DNA of 64,000 nt from Puccinia triticina. Taxonomy: Eukaryota; Basidiomycota; Pucciniomycetes; Pucciniales; Pucciniaceae. This document shows positions 1 to 11,179 of this stretch, in pieces. A model generated the notes under the pieces. That model was not told where the DNA came from. It ran no database searches and saw nothing but the letters and a program-made list of their open reading frames with translations. Position 1 is the first letter of the stretch. Every line of letters begins with the position of its first letter. Location: assembly GCF_026914185.1 (NCBI RefSeq), contig NC_070569.1:4340001-4404000 (forward strand), given 5' to 3'. A program made the translations under genes and the position numbers.

Positions 1-86
1 TTGGTTGTCTTCAGAAGTCCAAGCTGACGAACGGCCATCTGTCAACAACAGGCGACAACAGCAAACACAGCAAAAAAAACATATTA

Positions 87-287
87 GGGGGGTTCACAAT
101 AGGATTTTAATAAAACTTTAGAGCCCATTTTAAGGACTTTGTGAACCAATTTTCAGAAAACGTAGAAGTTGCTCTGATTGCCAAGGAACACCCAAATGTG
201 AACAGCTTAAAAAAATTCCAAAACATTGTTCATAAAGGCCTTAAAATGAGCTTTGAAATTTTATTAAAATCCTATTGTGAACCCCCC
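87..287. mobile_element. mariner-like MITE, about 200 bp
   Basis: The two ends are inverted repeats of about 55 bp. The left begins GGGGGGTTCACAATAGG and the right is its near-perfect reverse complement ending in CCCCCC. There is no coding capacity. TA precedes the left end; TG follows the right end, which could be a decayed TA duplication. The G-run start followed by TTCA resembles the MITE at 60027-60248, so both may belong to one Tc1/mariner-type family. That assignment is inferred from the termini only. Confidence 0.7.
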
Positions 288-419
288 TGTTTACTTTCAT
301 TATTCTAAGACTTATGTTGGTGATTTAGGACTGAGAGCAAAGGCCAAAACCACCAATTTTGACAAATGTTCCATTCCAACATCTTTTTTGGATCAGATGA
401 AAATCAACATCTTGTCTAA

Positions 420-1000
420 TTTTTAATGCACTGATCCAAGTTTATTAAAGCCTCTGAAGTACAAAACAAAAATTCAAGGGTTTCCCCTACAAATATCCAA
501 AAATTACAAAAAAAAAAAATCAAGGGTTTCCCCTCTACAACATCCAGAAAAAAAAACATGAAGGGTTTTCCCTCCACAAATTCCAAAATCAACAAAAAAA
601 CATAATTTTACAACAACAAAAAAACACAACTATAACCTGCAACCAGCCACCTAACACCAGCAAGCTGATGCACCGTGGCCCACTGTCCACACCTGTCTAG
701 CAGGGTTAAAAAACAGTGAGAGGATGACCCCCAGCGCGCCGCATTGAAGGCATTATGCAAAGGGGGGCCAACAAGTTTAGCCCCTCAAACTGCGCAAGTG
801 CAACAGCGGAGGGGGATGTTTATTTTTACAATTCCCCTTTTGCAATGTGGGTACATTGCAAAAATGAGAAATTGTAAAACTGCATAATCAGCCCAGAACA
901 TACAAATTTTCAATTTCAGAGAACATTTAGGGCAATGCAAAGCAAGAATATGTAAAAATCAAATTGTAAATCTGCTCACAAGATCCACTCAAGTGCTCAT
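420..1000. repeat. Decayed dispersed repeat with A-rich blocks
   Basis: Three imperfect copies of a block reading roughly CAAGGGTTTCCCCT lie at about 475-575, separated by A-runs. They are followed near 780-815 by a segment around TGCGCAAGTGCAACAGCGGA. The same order (TTTATTAAAG, AAGGGTTTCCCC blocks, then CAACAGCGGAGGGG) recurs at 61690-62170. Part recurs at 8890-9060, and an inverted copy lies at about 35600-35960. It is a dispersed element of unknown class with no coding frame. I see nothing else between 288 and 1085. Confidence 0.5.
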
Positions 1001-1085
1001 TTACTGTGCTGATGTAAACACTGGTAATTTAAATTACCAAACTTGTTACGTGGCAAAAATGGCCACTACAAGGGTTTTAACACTC

Positions 1086-1568
1086 TGTAACAGAGGAGGG
1101 ATTTAATTATGTAATTAATAATATGTAATTATTAATTACAGGGAATTAATTTGGTGTAAAAGTAGGTGGTAAGCGCTTAAACTGATTGGCTGCTTGACAG
1201 AGGCGGTGGGCTTACGGCACCTACTTATAAGGATAAAGCTTTAAATATGCTAATACAAGATTTTCAATGATTTAAAGGGTTTAATCCAGTGATTTTGCGT
1301 GCAGGGGTTGGTTTTATAAGGAAAAGGGGCTACAGTAGTAGCAGAAGAGAATATTCACGGCAAACTTACGGTTTATGGGCGGTGAATGGTCTGGGGGATC
1401 TTTTCCTGAGGGCCAGATAGGCCTCTATTTATAGAGGGGACTTCAGTGGGTGCAACCACTAAGTCCTTTTCTCCCTATGGGAGTATCCTGAGGTGTAGCC
1501 GTGAACAGGGCTTGGCTGTGGGCAAATTATTTGTATTATAATAGACTAATTTCCCTGACTCTGTCACA
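1086..1568 (-). mobile_element. Solo LTR, minus orientation
   Basis: Read on the minus strand this 483-bp block begins TGTGACAGAG and ends CTCTGTTACA, the TG...CA ends of an LTR with short inverted termini. It contains a TATA-like palindrome (CTCTATTTATAGAG, 1423-1436) and a second TATA-like site near 1224. No internal domain of a retrotransposon adjoins either side, so it is probably a solo LTR. The 5-bp flanks (CACTC and TGACA) do not match, so no target duplication supports it. Confidence 0.5.
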
Positions 1569-2751
1569 TGACATGTTTATAACCAATTGTCATGTGAAAG
1601 AGCTTCAGTAGAAGTCTACATAATAATTTAACGGGGTATTTTTACACGAGTAATATTACTCATTAATGTAAAAAAGTTTATTTTTATGTACTTTGTGTAT
1701 TTTACTAATTTTTTGTATGTAATACTATTTTTGGGCGCTTTCTGGGGCCAATTCTTATTTATACAATTAGTACATGAAGGAATAGGAATAAGGGGTTACT
1801 TTGAGTGGGTGACCCCCCTTAATTTATGATGAGGAATCTGATTCTGCAATAATAATTTAATAATAATTATTATTTGCTAAGTTATTGCAGTCTTTTGGAT
1901 ACTTGATGTATCTCTAAGGCTGACAAATGAGGTGTGTATTTTTGCAATGCCTTGTTAAAAAAAAGGCCCAAAGGCCTGAAAAAAAAACAAGGGGACACAC
2001 TACGTTGGAGAAACAAGCAGAGGAACCAGCAGGCAGGTAATTTTCAAGAGATATAGGAAAGAAACAAGCAAGAGGAAAATGTGGTGCCGGGGGGATTCAA
2101 TGAGAAAAAATAGAGACCACAAGCAATCAAACCCAACGGGTTTGCGCGGACCTGCGCATCCCCATGCCCTTGGCCACATCTTTCTGAGGGGCAACCGCCG
2201 TCTTGGCGGCGACGGAATTCAGGATGGCCTGGTGCTTAGCGGCGGCCAGAGTGGTGGCAGCGGCCCTCTTAGTAACCGCTGCTTTCTGAATCGCAATGGC
2301 CTTCTGACTTGCTGCAACTTCCTTGTGGCAGAATTTTGAGGGGAGCCAACGTTAAGAGAGGAAACCGGATTATTTGGGGGCCTTCCCACCTCTATTTGTA
2401 GAGCTCGGCCACCATTTGGATTCAGTCTCTGATACCTCTCATTCTCCGCGTTCCAATGAGAAGTAAAGTTGGCCGCCAAGCAGGCGGCAATGCGCTACCA
2501 GTCTGCATCAGTGAGAGGGGTCAACTTGATTTTGGCCGCATTGTGTTTCTTCTTCCTGGGACGACCACGTTTTTTGGCCGGCTTGGCGGATGCTTGTTGT
2601 ATCACCGTTACCTCAGCACTGGCTTCTGACAATTGACTGGAATCTAGAGGTGCGTGATTTTCCGGAGGAATATCGGGAGTGGGAGCCTTTTGAGGTGCCC
2701 TTGCATGGCGTCCCCGCCTGGCAGACGGCTTGGTGAGTGACTTGACAACGG

Positions 2752-3687
2752 TGTGGTAGACGGAAAAGTGGAAAAATAAAAAGTTTTTTCTCATACATAT
2801 ATTTACTCGTAATACGCATCAAGATACCATCAAACAGACCTCAGAAATGGATTCTACGGCCAATTTTACCCCTAGTCACCACTGGAAGCGTCACTGAAGC
2901 CCCTCTGGATTGGAACCTACACGCCTTTGGACACTGGACACCCATCACACGTTCAACATACCAAATCACCAACCTGTCACAAGCCTCAAGTCAAGGATCA
3001 CAGAAGTATGCTTATACACATCACAGGATACAAACATACATCTCCCCATCAGACTACAGTCATTACATATTATCAAGTACTCTTCTATTTCCATATTATG
3101 ATGTCATCACGCACTGATTCTGCAGCCTCAGACTTCATTTATGCACCCCCTGCATCCACCTGTCAACTCATGCAGTCTACTGTCACTTTACGCAGCCTTC
3201 ATGCGGCCCTACTGCATTCTTATGACATCATTTATGTACCCCTGACACATTATGACATCATTTGTATCTATTCCCACCAGCTAAAATCCCTCACAATGCT
3301 GTCTAGATTAGTCAAAACCCTAACCCACAAGCCCTCTGGGGCTCCACTTTTGTCTATATAAGGAGCTCTCTCCTCCCAAGTTGTCAGCTCCTCAGCTCAG
3401 TACTCACCAGTTATTTACATACCACCCTTCACACTTACCATCACCACCACACATCACTACATCCCGTATATTTGCAAATAACTACTGAACTCACTCTCAA
3501 AAATCTCACATACCTGTCATCAAAAAACTTCATCTGGAATTAGACCAGACCTATCACTTGATTAAAACCTGCCAAGCATAGCTTGGTGGGTCTTGTTGAC
3601 TGATAGCATAGAAGGGCAGAGTTTGCACCTCCATCATCCCCTTCTCCATTCAGCAAAAGGGTTTCACAACCACTTTTGAGTCTTAAA
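2752..3687 (+). mobile_element. Solo LTR inserted in the transposase
   Basis: This LTR begins TGTGGTAGACGG and ends GAGTCTTAAA (CTTACA in the second copy at 57792-58692). ACGG, or ACGGT if the shared T is counted, flanks both sides (2748-2751 and 3688-3691). It is about 936 bp and matches the 57792 copy over its whole length in the same orientation. No internal region adjoins it, so it is solo. Removing the LTR and one target copy rejoins the transposase frame exactly across the site. Confidence 0.85.
3353..3362 (+). promoter_or_regulatory. TATA box of the solo LTR
   Basis: TCTATATAAG lies about two thirds into the LTR and is conserved in the second copy at 58392-58401. A run of short C-rich blocks downstream fits the start of the R region. 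Confidence 0.5.
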
Positions 3688-4110
3688 ACGGTTGGTTTGG
3701 AATGGAGTGATTTTGGTGAGGTTTTGCTTGAGGGAGTGGGCTGTGTCTTGTTCATCCAAAGTCTAATCTTGATTGGTTGGATACATGGGATAGGGGCACT
3801 CAATGCAGGACCACGAGCTTTGTATTTGGATCCATCATTGCTCGGATCATCCTTGGAGTGGTTGCCACTGTAATCACTATCACTGGAACCACCCGAGCTT
3901 GATTCATTGGAGATATTGTCTCCAATGTTGCCGTGATATGTATGTCTCTGGTTACTTGCCAATTTCAAATCGGTTTCTGGTTTCAATGTTTCCAGATTCA
4001 CATTGCCGTTGTAAGATAAATTCAAAAGACTTTTCATGTGAGCAAAAGGCATCGCCGAGGTGATTTTGGGGTTATCGCAGCGGATTTGATCAATACTTTG
4101 TTCCACAAAG

Positions 4111-4579
4111 CAACGGTGGGCCTTTACTATACTGTACTATAACCAGGCCCTTCCAGTAGAGTATAGATGTTTTTATCATCTCCGTTAATTGACTGGTTAC
4201 AGTAAAGGAATTTTTTCCAATGGGCTGATGTAGTAGAGAGCCCTATTAAACATGTTTCAACCCTAGTTATATCAATAACCAGGAGTAAAAGCGGGTTTAA
4301 ATTTACTTTTACCCCTGCTTATTGAAATACAAAGGGGCAAAACTAGGTGCAAATGTCATTTTTGTGGTTATAATAAGCATTTTGTAAGCTTCCATCAACA
4401 AAACAAAACAAATTACTTTAACTGATACTGTACCTGTATAAAAAATTAAAAAATCAAATATGTGTTATAGTAAAGAAAAATTCCTTACTGATTGGAGAGC
4501 TATCTGTTATAGTATTGAGCCAAAAACATTTACTATATCTTTACTTTACCAATAACTGTAAAGTAAAGGCCCATTGTTG
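4111..4579. mobile_element. hAT-like MITE with 7-bp TSD
   Basis: The left end CAACGGTGGGCCTTTACTAT and the right end, reading inward CAACAATGGGCCTTTACTTT, form imperfect inverted repeats of about 35 bp. The 7-bp CACAAAG is present on both sides (4104-4110 and 4580-4586). It has no coding capacity, and its interior is AT-rich with short subterminal repeats. It sits inside the decayed transposase; without it, the transposase frame continues. The CAA...TTG ends resemble hAT termini, but hAT duplications are normally 8 bp. Confidence 0.75.
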
Positions 4580-7424
4580 CACAAAGGTTGCTTCATCTTG
4601 GGTCCAGCTTCGCGAATAGATTAACCAACTTGTATGAAAATGCAGTCCACTGATACTGCCGGGAAGCGGGTTGACCATCTGGGCAAATCCGGCATTGATT
4701 CAATCATTGTGGAGCCATACACCAGTCACTCCTCAAACGTTCCGCAAGACTTTACCCCAGTAGTGTTTGGCTCCCCAGAAGCCACGCAAGATCAATTTGT
4801 AAACCTCGCCAGAGACGGTCAGCTTGAATGGCCAGTTCATCTGGTCCATGAAAGCTTGCTGTTCTTCTTCATCTGAGATGGTCAATATGTCAATGTGAAA
4901 ATATAGATGAGGGGGAGCTTTTGCATCAGGGAAGGATATGTGGGAGACCTCATCAAGGAAACTACCAGTACTTGTCAGTTCTTCATGATCAGTGGGCTGA
5001 GATCGACGGGTTTTCTTGGGCTGGCTAGTGTTACAACCCCGGCATTGTAGAGAAGAGGTTCCAGCAAGGCCCACAGACGACCACTGCACAATCAGTTTAT
5101 CTGGTTCCGTTGGGCTGATCCCGTTGTTAGCAAACATGGACGGGGTGACGGCGAGGACAAACAAGTGGCAATTGCCCCAGGGGTGAACAATTTTCTTGTT
5201 GTGGATCTTGTGGGGGCAGGTGAAATTTTGGGTCTCTTGGACTGAGAACAGGGTTTCCAGAACCTTTGACCAGTTTGTTTTTGGATCAAGGACGATTTCC
5301 ATGAAGAAATCACAAGATGCATACTCCCCAGGGACAAATGAATGCAAAAGAAGCTTGCAAGCTTCATCAAAGAGCTTGTGAGATCTGCGAGTGAGGGTGG
5401 ACTTGAGATTCTTATTCTCAATTAGCTCCTTCGTCGTTCAAGCCGTAAAATGAGAGACAAGTACGTGGAATAGGTCGGTTTGTTTGCCCCTGGGGGATCG
5501 GAGCCACAGCGGGCTGTATACTGCGTAGAGAGATTCCAACACCGCCGCCAACCAACATCAATTTTTCAAATTTTCCTCCTTCTCGGCGGCGTAAGACATG
5601 AACGTGGTGTGAGTTGCGCGGTTGATGTTGATGGATTTGGGGGGCCTGCCCCCTTTGGATCATTTGTTGGGATGGTCAAGGAGAGCTTCCGTTTTGTCAG
5701 GAGGGCGACCATTGTTCATTGCAGACCTCTGTCGTTTGGTCGGTTTCACCCACGCAATGGAGTGGGCCACATCTTCCTGTGGCTGTCCATTCCAACCATA
5801 TCAAATTGGCACCCCACGCATGGTGAGGGAGTAGTCAAACTCCAAGGCCTTGACAAAGGCAAACAGTTTGGAAAATCCTCCGAGCATGGTTTTCTTACCT
5901 GTACTAAATAATTAGTTGAGGTTGATCAGCTGGCAAATCAAACCCAAAAATAAATATAATCCATAGAAAGACATACCTGAACATGTAGTATACCCGGTGC
6001 ATGCTCTCCTGAGCATTGGTTGTGCTTGGGAGCCTATCATCGCCGTCAGAGGACGTCCCAACTAGCATCTTGCGCCGGCTTGGAAACAACATGGCCTTGA
6101 CATCGGCCATTGTCCACCAGTCAAGCCAAGCCTTGATTTTGGGAAACCTACGGCGCATCTTGTCTATCTTTTTGTCATGAGTAGGTCCCTCAGGTTTATC
6201 TGGTTGTAACAGTTCCAAGCACTTGGATTCAAATAAAGACTAAGGAGCGGATGTTAGCTGTGATTCTGCCCGTTTTAATCTGGAACCACAAGGTGAAACA
6301 GAAATTTGACCAACCTGCTCATCGGGCATGATAACTGCGCGATTCCTCTTGACCCGAGTTACCAATTGTCGGAAATGTTCCCGACAGCCTTTTAGTTTTT
6401 GCATTGCCTTGTTCAAGTTTGTTTCGCCAAAGACATCCATGTAAGCCGCAATGAAACCTTTTTGCTGGGCTTTGGAAAAGTCAACCACACTCATGGCCAT
6501 GCTTTCGCGCTTGTGTGGCAGGAGGGAAGGGATCATAAACTGGCGGAAAAGTATGGTGAAGTGGATTGTGTAATAAGACTCGCCAAGCCCTCGTATCCAG
6601 CTCAGCTGGACGGGAATCCATTGATTGATGTCATCGCAGTACATTGATTTTGTGAGCAGATATCCGGTGGCGAAGAACCAATACGTGACGTCGGAGATTA
6701 AGCCGCCAGAGTACAACTTGCTACCCTGTTCGCCGCAATCCAGAAGCCGCTGAGACACCCAGTCTGTCTGGAATGTGATATGCTCTTGACCTTGGTTGCA
6801 GGCCATTGAGATGACATCCAAACCATTCCTGCATTGCAAAATGCATACATCATATGTCAGTCATTGTAAAGATACATAATAACATATTATTAAGAATGGA
6901 GATCATCAGAAATGCTCAACTGTTGCCATTCAAAAAATTCTAGCATGAACTTGTTGTTGTCTCCGCTGGATCCTGAACTGAAATTAATCTGCTGAAGTAT
7001 TTGACGTTGAAGATGCCGGAGCCGGTCCGAGTTGCCAAGTGATTCATGAATATTTACCACGCTGCTGCTTGGCTGGCCAGGACCGCTGGATTGACCAATC
7101 TAAACCCGGAGGAATTCAAAGATCAGTGAGTAAGGATAATCTAATGTGGACCGGTCACAGAAATGAAGGAAATCACAATTACCTTCAGCTGGAGGGCGCT
7201 GGCCTTTGGATTTGCTTGTATCCGTTCCATCAAGTCCTTCTTGGCCAGTCGATCAGGTTTCTTGGAGGATGGCCATTGGTGGTCGTGGAAACCTTGGTGT
7301 TGGAGGAGACCCCAGCCGCTCTTCTTATGAAAGTCAAATCGACACAGCGTGTCAGGACAGCTCTGCCAGTAAAGTTTCCCGGGGCATCGACAGGCCAGCC
7401 CTTTACAGGATGGGTTACTATCAT

Positions 7425-7899
7425 CAACACTGGGTCGCTACGCTAACCATAGCGGTTAGCGTGGTGTAGCGCAGCGCAAATGCGCTATTTTTTAGCGTAG
7501 CGTTAGCGCAATTGCACGCATATGCGCTAACGCTACGCGCATGCGGTGCGCAGCTATTTTAGCTGATAGCGTAGCGTTAGCGCAGATGCGCGCAATTGCG
7601 CTAACGCTACACATGCAGGGCGCAAAAGAGCGCGCTACGCTGCGCTACAGCGCCTTTAGCGGGAAAAAAGGGCTTTTTTTCCGCTAAAAGCGCTGTAGCG
7701 CAGCGCAGCGTAGCGTAGCGACTGTTGCGGCGCGCTAACGCTAACAAAGAATTGGCGCGCTGTTAGCGCCGCTGAAAATTAGCGCAGCGTAGCGGCGCTA
7801 ACAGCGCGCTAACGCTATGCAAAATAGATGGGCGCTTTTTGCCGCTACGCTAACGCGTAGCGCTGAAATAGCGTAGCGTAGCGTAGTGACCCAGTGTTG
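7425..7899. mobile_element. TAGCG-rich hAT-like MITE with 7-bp TSD
   Basis: The ends read CAACACTGGGTCGCTACGCTA inward from both sides, and CTATCAT flanks it (7418-7424 and 7900-7906). The interior is almost wholly made of TAGCG, GCGCTA and CGCAGCG motifs in both orientations, so the whole element can fold back. It is inserted at the 3' end of the first intron of the decayed transposase, duplicating the acceptor AG. It resembles 38407-39036. Confidence 0.75.
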
Positions 7900-8378
7900 C
7901 TATCATTCACAAAAGAGAAACACATGTTTGTTAAATTTAGAAAAGGGACCAGGTAAATGGAGCCGCACTTACCTGATGAGGAACTCCTCAATTTTCCCAT
8001 GGCCAGTTGGCGGGGGGCCTGCATAGTCACACCCATCTTGATCACACCGTAAAACACTGAGGCAGTATAATTGGACAACTCGCCACTCGTCCGACTTTGC
8101 ACCGTTACTGGATCTTTTGGTGAAACCAACCGCTCCAAAGTTTTTGATGTCGGCGCCAACGGTGAGAACGTACGTCGTGGATCCGTTAGGGTAATTGCAA
8201 TGTCAGGGTTGACAGCGGTTTTTGTCTTCAACTTGTTGGGATTCGTGGTGGATATTGAGTCCGTGGTGGATTAAGTGGTGGATATCGTGGGTATTGTGGG
8301 GGTGGAGGCAATTGTGGGAGGACAGGCTTGAGGGTTGAGGTGAGAGGTGGGATTCGTGGTGGTAATTTTCTTGCGCAT

Positions 8379-9700
8379 CCTGCAGTATGTATTATTAGAT
8401 ATTGAAGCTTATTTGCAAATGGTATAAGGTAACCAATTGAGTTGGTAAATCCTGGATTGTCTAATAAGTTTGCTGGATAAGCTTGTGAGAATATGGATAT
8501 AGATTCAGTGGAGAAACAAGCATTGATTGGGCACTTTACAGCAGCAAACGACATAGAAATGGCCGACTGGTGGGACGGAGTTTTCTTGCAGCCCTAAGTA
8601 GTCCAGTGTGTCACTTCTAGCCCTACCTGGGTCTGCTCCAACGCTTGCGGAGGGCAATGAGCGGCTTGGTCTTGGTGTTTTGAGCAGCAAGGGAGGGACA
8701 TTGTAAGTTAAGTGGTTGTAAATGTAATTGTTTGGTGGGGTATGTACATATTTACATGCATTGTAACTTACATTGTAACCTGGCAAGTTGTAAATGTACA
8801 GGTTGCAGGTCACAGGGTTGAAAATTCCAATTGGTGATTTACATAGAGTTAGTTTACAATGAGTGGTTTAACCCAATAAATTGTAAAAATAATTCAATAA
8901 CACATTATATGAAATTTTACAATGTCCCTCCTTTGCAATGGAGGGGCATTGTAAAACACCAATTGTAAAAATAACCCACCCCACAGCAGAGGCGGTGAGG
9001 ACAAACCGCACGCTGGGAGTACAGCGGCAGAGGACACCCTGGGGGTATAGCACTCACAACCCCTTGTTTATATACCCATTGGACTCAACCATCCAGCTGT
9101 TGCCTCCTCTCGCCCACTCTTGCCCAACCCCACCCTCAATGCTACAGCCTGGTCAACAACACCATCCCTGCCTCACATCTGATCAAGAAATCCGGCCATT
9201 TAATCCCTGCGCCATGCTAGACACTGGTAATGACCAACAAAACATATCTGTTGTTACTGGTTACTCCATCCCCTGCGCCACTCTCAACAGTATAAAGCAG
9301 TAAGTTAAATCACCCCCTCATTGCTTGGCCATCCCGCACTGACCACTGCTGTACATTTGTTCAGATTGGCCTGTTGGATTGCCTCAGCCTTTAGATTCAA
9401 CTCTGCTCTCTTGGGACTCAAACGCTTTGCCAAACACTTCAACAATCCCTTGATGCACGTCTGGTTTGGGGGCTTATTGCTGACTGATACTCCTACAAAC
9501 ACCAGATTTTCAATCAACTACTGTTAGTTTGCTCCTTTCATCTCCCTTCTTGTTTTTGACCCATGCTGATTGGTTCTGAGTTGTTCCTTAGTCACCAGCA
9601 TTGGACTTGGAGTGCGGATGGAATAAATGTGTGAACATGTCAAACAAGCACCACAGTGATCTCAGATATCAAAGATCTCAATCCATGCTTGTAACATACT
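8379..9700. repeat. Non-coding region with dispersed-repeat fragment
   Basis: No supportable gene. From about 8700 to 8970 the sequence is rich in TTGTAAA/TTTACAA and ATTGTAA words, like 820-1000. At 8985-9050 a block around GCGGCAGAGGACACCCTGGG matches 62118-62155, placing a fragment of the dispersed repeat here. The stretch 9060-9700 holds only short frames without recognisable domains. Confidence 0.4.
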
Positions 9701-9724
9701 GAACTTTGCGTCTTATTGACTTTT

Positions 9725-10401
9725 TACAGATTGATAATGGCTAAGCTACGCGAGTTGGACGCCACGGACTCTTTGGACGATGACGATTCAAGCTCGGACA
9801 TCTCATAGATCTCGTCGACTGACTCGAGTGACTTGGACTCAGATTCGAGCAGCTCTGGCCGCTCAAGGAGTTCTCGAGACCGGCGGGGCGGTGGGAATGG
9901 ACAGCGCCGTGGGAGGGATTCTTTGTCTTCTTCATCTGGTCACGGCGGGGCTCGCCTGAAAGACGCCATGACTCGCCATCGCCTGTCAGACGCCGCGACT
10001 CGCGATTGCCTGTGAGACGCCGTAACTCTTACTCTCCTCCTAGGAGAGGGCGAGACTCAAGATCTCCTCCTGGGAGAGGCTGGGACTCTAGGTCTCCTCC
10101 GGTCAGACGCCGCGACTCTTGATCACCGGGTAGACACCGCGGTTTACTGTTGCCTGTCAGACGCAGAGGCTCACCGTCTCCTGTTAGACGCCATAGATCC
10201 CCTCCCCTTGTCCCTCGTCAGACGCCGTAGATCACCTTCCCCCATCATGTGTCCAGGCTCCCCTTCTCCTGTCAGACGCCGCGGCTCCCCACCCCCCGGT
10301 AGACACTGCGTTTCACCTTCCCCTGGTAGACACTGCGATTCACCTTCTCCCGTCAGACGCCGGGCTTCACCCGTACTCATAGTTGCTTGTTCCTATTTCT
10401 G
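9725..10401 (+). pseudogene. Decayed SR-repeat protein
   Basis: A pyrimidine-rich acceptor (TTTTTACAG) precedes ATG at 9737. The first frame encodes an acidic Ser/Asp stretch, then a basic Arg/Ser/Gly stretch, broken by a TAG after about 23 codons. The remainder, in shifted frames, consists of repeated SPSPVRRRDS-type units, the pattern of RS domains in splicing factors such as SRRM1/SRRM2-like proteins. Two frame changes and a TGA at 10120-10122 (probably from CGA in an Arg-Asp-Ser repeat) interrupt it. No RRM or PWI domain is visible nearby, so the specific gene cannot be named. It could be a fragment captured and moved by an element. Confidence 0.45.
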
Positions 10402-10439
10402 AAGTCTCATTCTTCATTTCCACTTTTCATTTACTCTTG

Positions 10440-10582
10440 ATTTGCTTCTTCCAAAGACTCTTTAGTGTTATCGCCCTTGCTCTTAGGTAAGAGCAATGAT
10501 TGTTTCTCAGTTACTTTTCTTAATTACTTGTTCAAGAATCTAATGAAATCAATGCTCTTAGTTTGTTGAATTCTCACAATCC
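10440..10582 (+). mobile_element. Copia-type LTR 3' remnant
   Basis: The segment around CCCTTGCTCTTAGGTAAGAG followed by an AATCAATGCTCTTAG block and ending TTCTCACA has the same order of words as the 3' end of the copia LTRs at 47550-47660 and 52445-52555. The upstream part is not recognisable, so this is a remnant. It has no flanking duplication. Confidence 0.35.
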
Positions 10583-10837
10583 TCACCCAAGCCTTGCGGC
10601 CCAATGCCCTACTCACCGGCCCTTTCTCAAGGAACAAGTTGTTCAAGATTATCCTTGGCCAGGCCTTCAAGCCCTGGTGAAGACTTGCGCGCAATGGTCT
10701 CATGAGTTTGGGTGTGACAAGGGGGGTTGAGCTTTGGATGGCGGTTGCTGTTTGCACGGTGGAGGATGCAGAATTGCGGGATGGCATCCATAAATTTGAA
10801 AAGGGCGGAGAGGATAAGGGCTGATGGTAAGTTCTAA

Positions 10838-10862
10838 TATATATATATATATATATGTATAT
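10838..10862. repeat. (AT)n microsatellite
   Basis: About eleven AT units lie here. A purine-rich stretch of GAAG/GAGA words follows to about 11150. I see no gene between 10583 and 11179. Confidence 0.7.
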
Positions 10863-11179
10863 TTTTATTCTTTATTGAGGATTCTTGCTTAATGTTATTT
10901 TTATGTCTTTAATTTTATTTCTAGATAAAGAGAAGGGAAAATAGAAGGAGAAGGAGGGAGATGAAAGAGAAGTGGAAGAGGGAGATGTAGTGATAAAAGA
11001 AGAAGAGGTGAGATTGATTTTTGTTTTATTTGAAGAATTTGAAAGCTGATTTATATTGATTTTGTTTCTGATTTATTTGTAGATTTGATTTTTATTTGAT
11101 TTATATTTATTTTGTAGGAAATAGAGAGAGAGAAGAGAAAAGAAAAGAAAAGGATTGATTATTCTTTTTATTTTATTTT

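Larger units (their letters stand above)
2127..8378 (-). pseudogene. Decayed MULE/KDZ-like transposase with GCM-type zinc finger, multi-exon
   Basis: Read on the minus strand, six exons can be traced: 8378-7973, 7417-7183, 7099 to about 6905, 6828-6315, 6221-5977 and 5903-2127. Most junctions are good GT-AG sites with introns of 73-93 bp. Exons 1-2 carry a Cys/His-rich domain (YCLSVLRC, GCDYAGPPPTGHG, CKGLACRCPGKLYWQSC) resembling the WRKY-GCM zinc fingers of Mutator-like transposases. Exons 4-5 hold a DDE-type core with candidate acids in ISDVTYWFF, VVDFSKAQ and AQESMH. The C-terminus is Lys/Ala-rich with a basic RGRPRKKK stretch. Stops at 5801, 5660, 4733, 4700 (TGA) and 2495 (TAG), one frameshift in exon 1, another near 2335, and three insertions make it dead. 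Exact superfamily is uncertain. Outer TIRs were not found. Confidence 0.6.

Noticed and set aside
3313..3330. Telomere-like AACCCTAACCC
   Set aside because: Less than two units, inside an LTR and repeated in its second copy at the same place.
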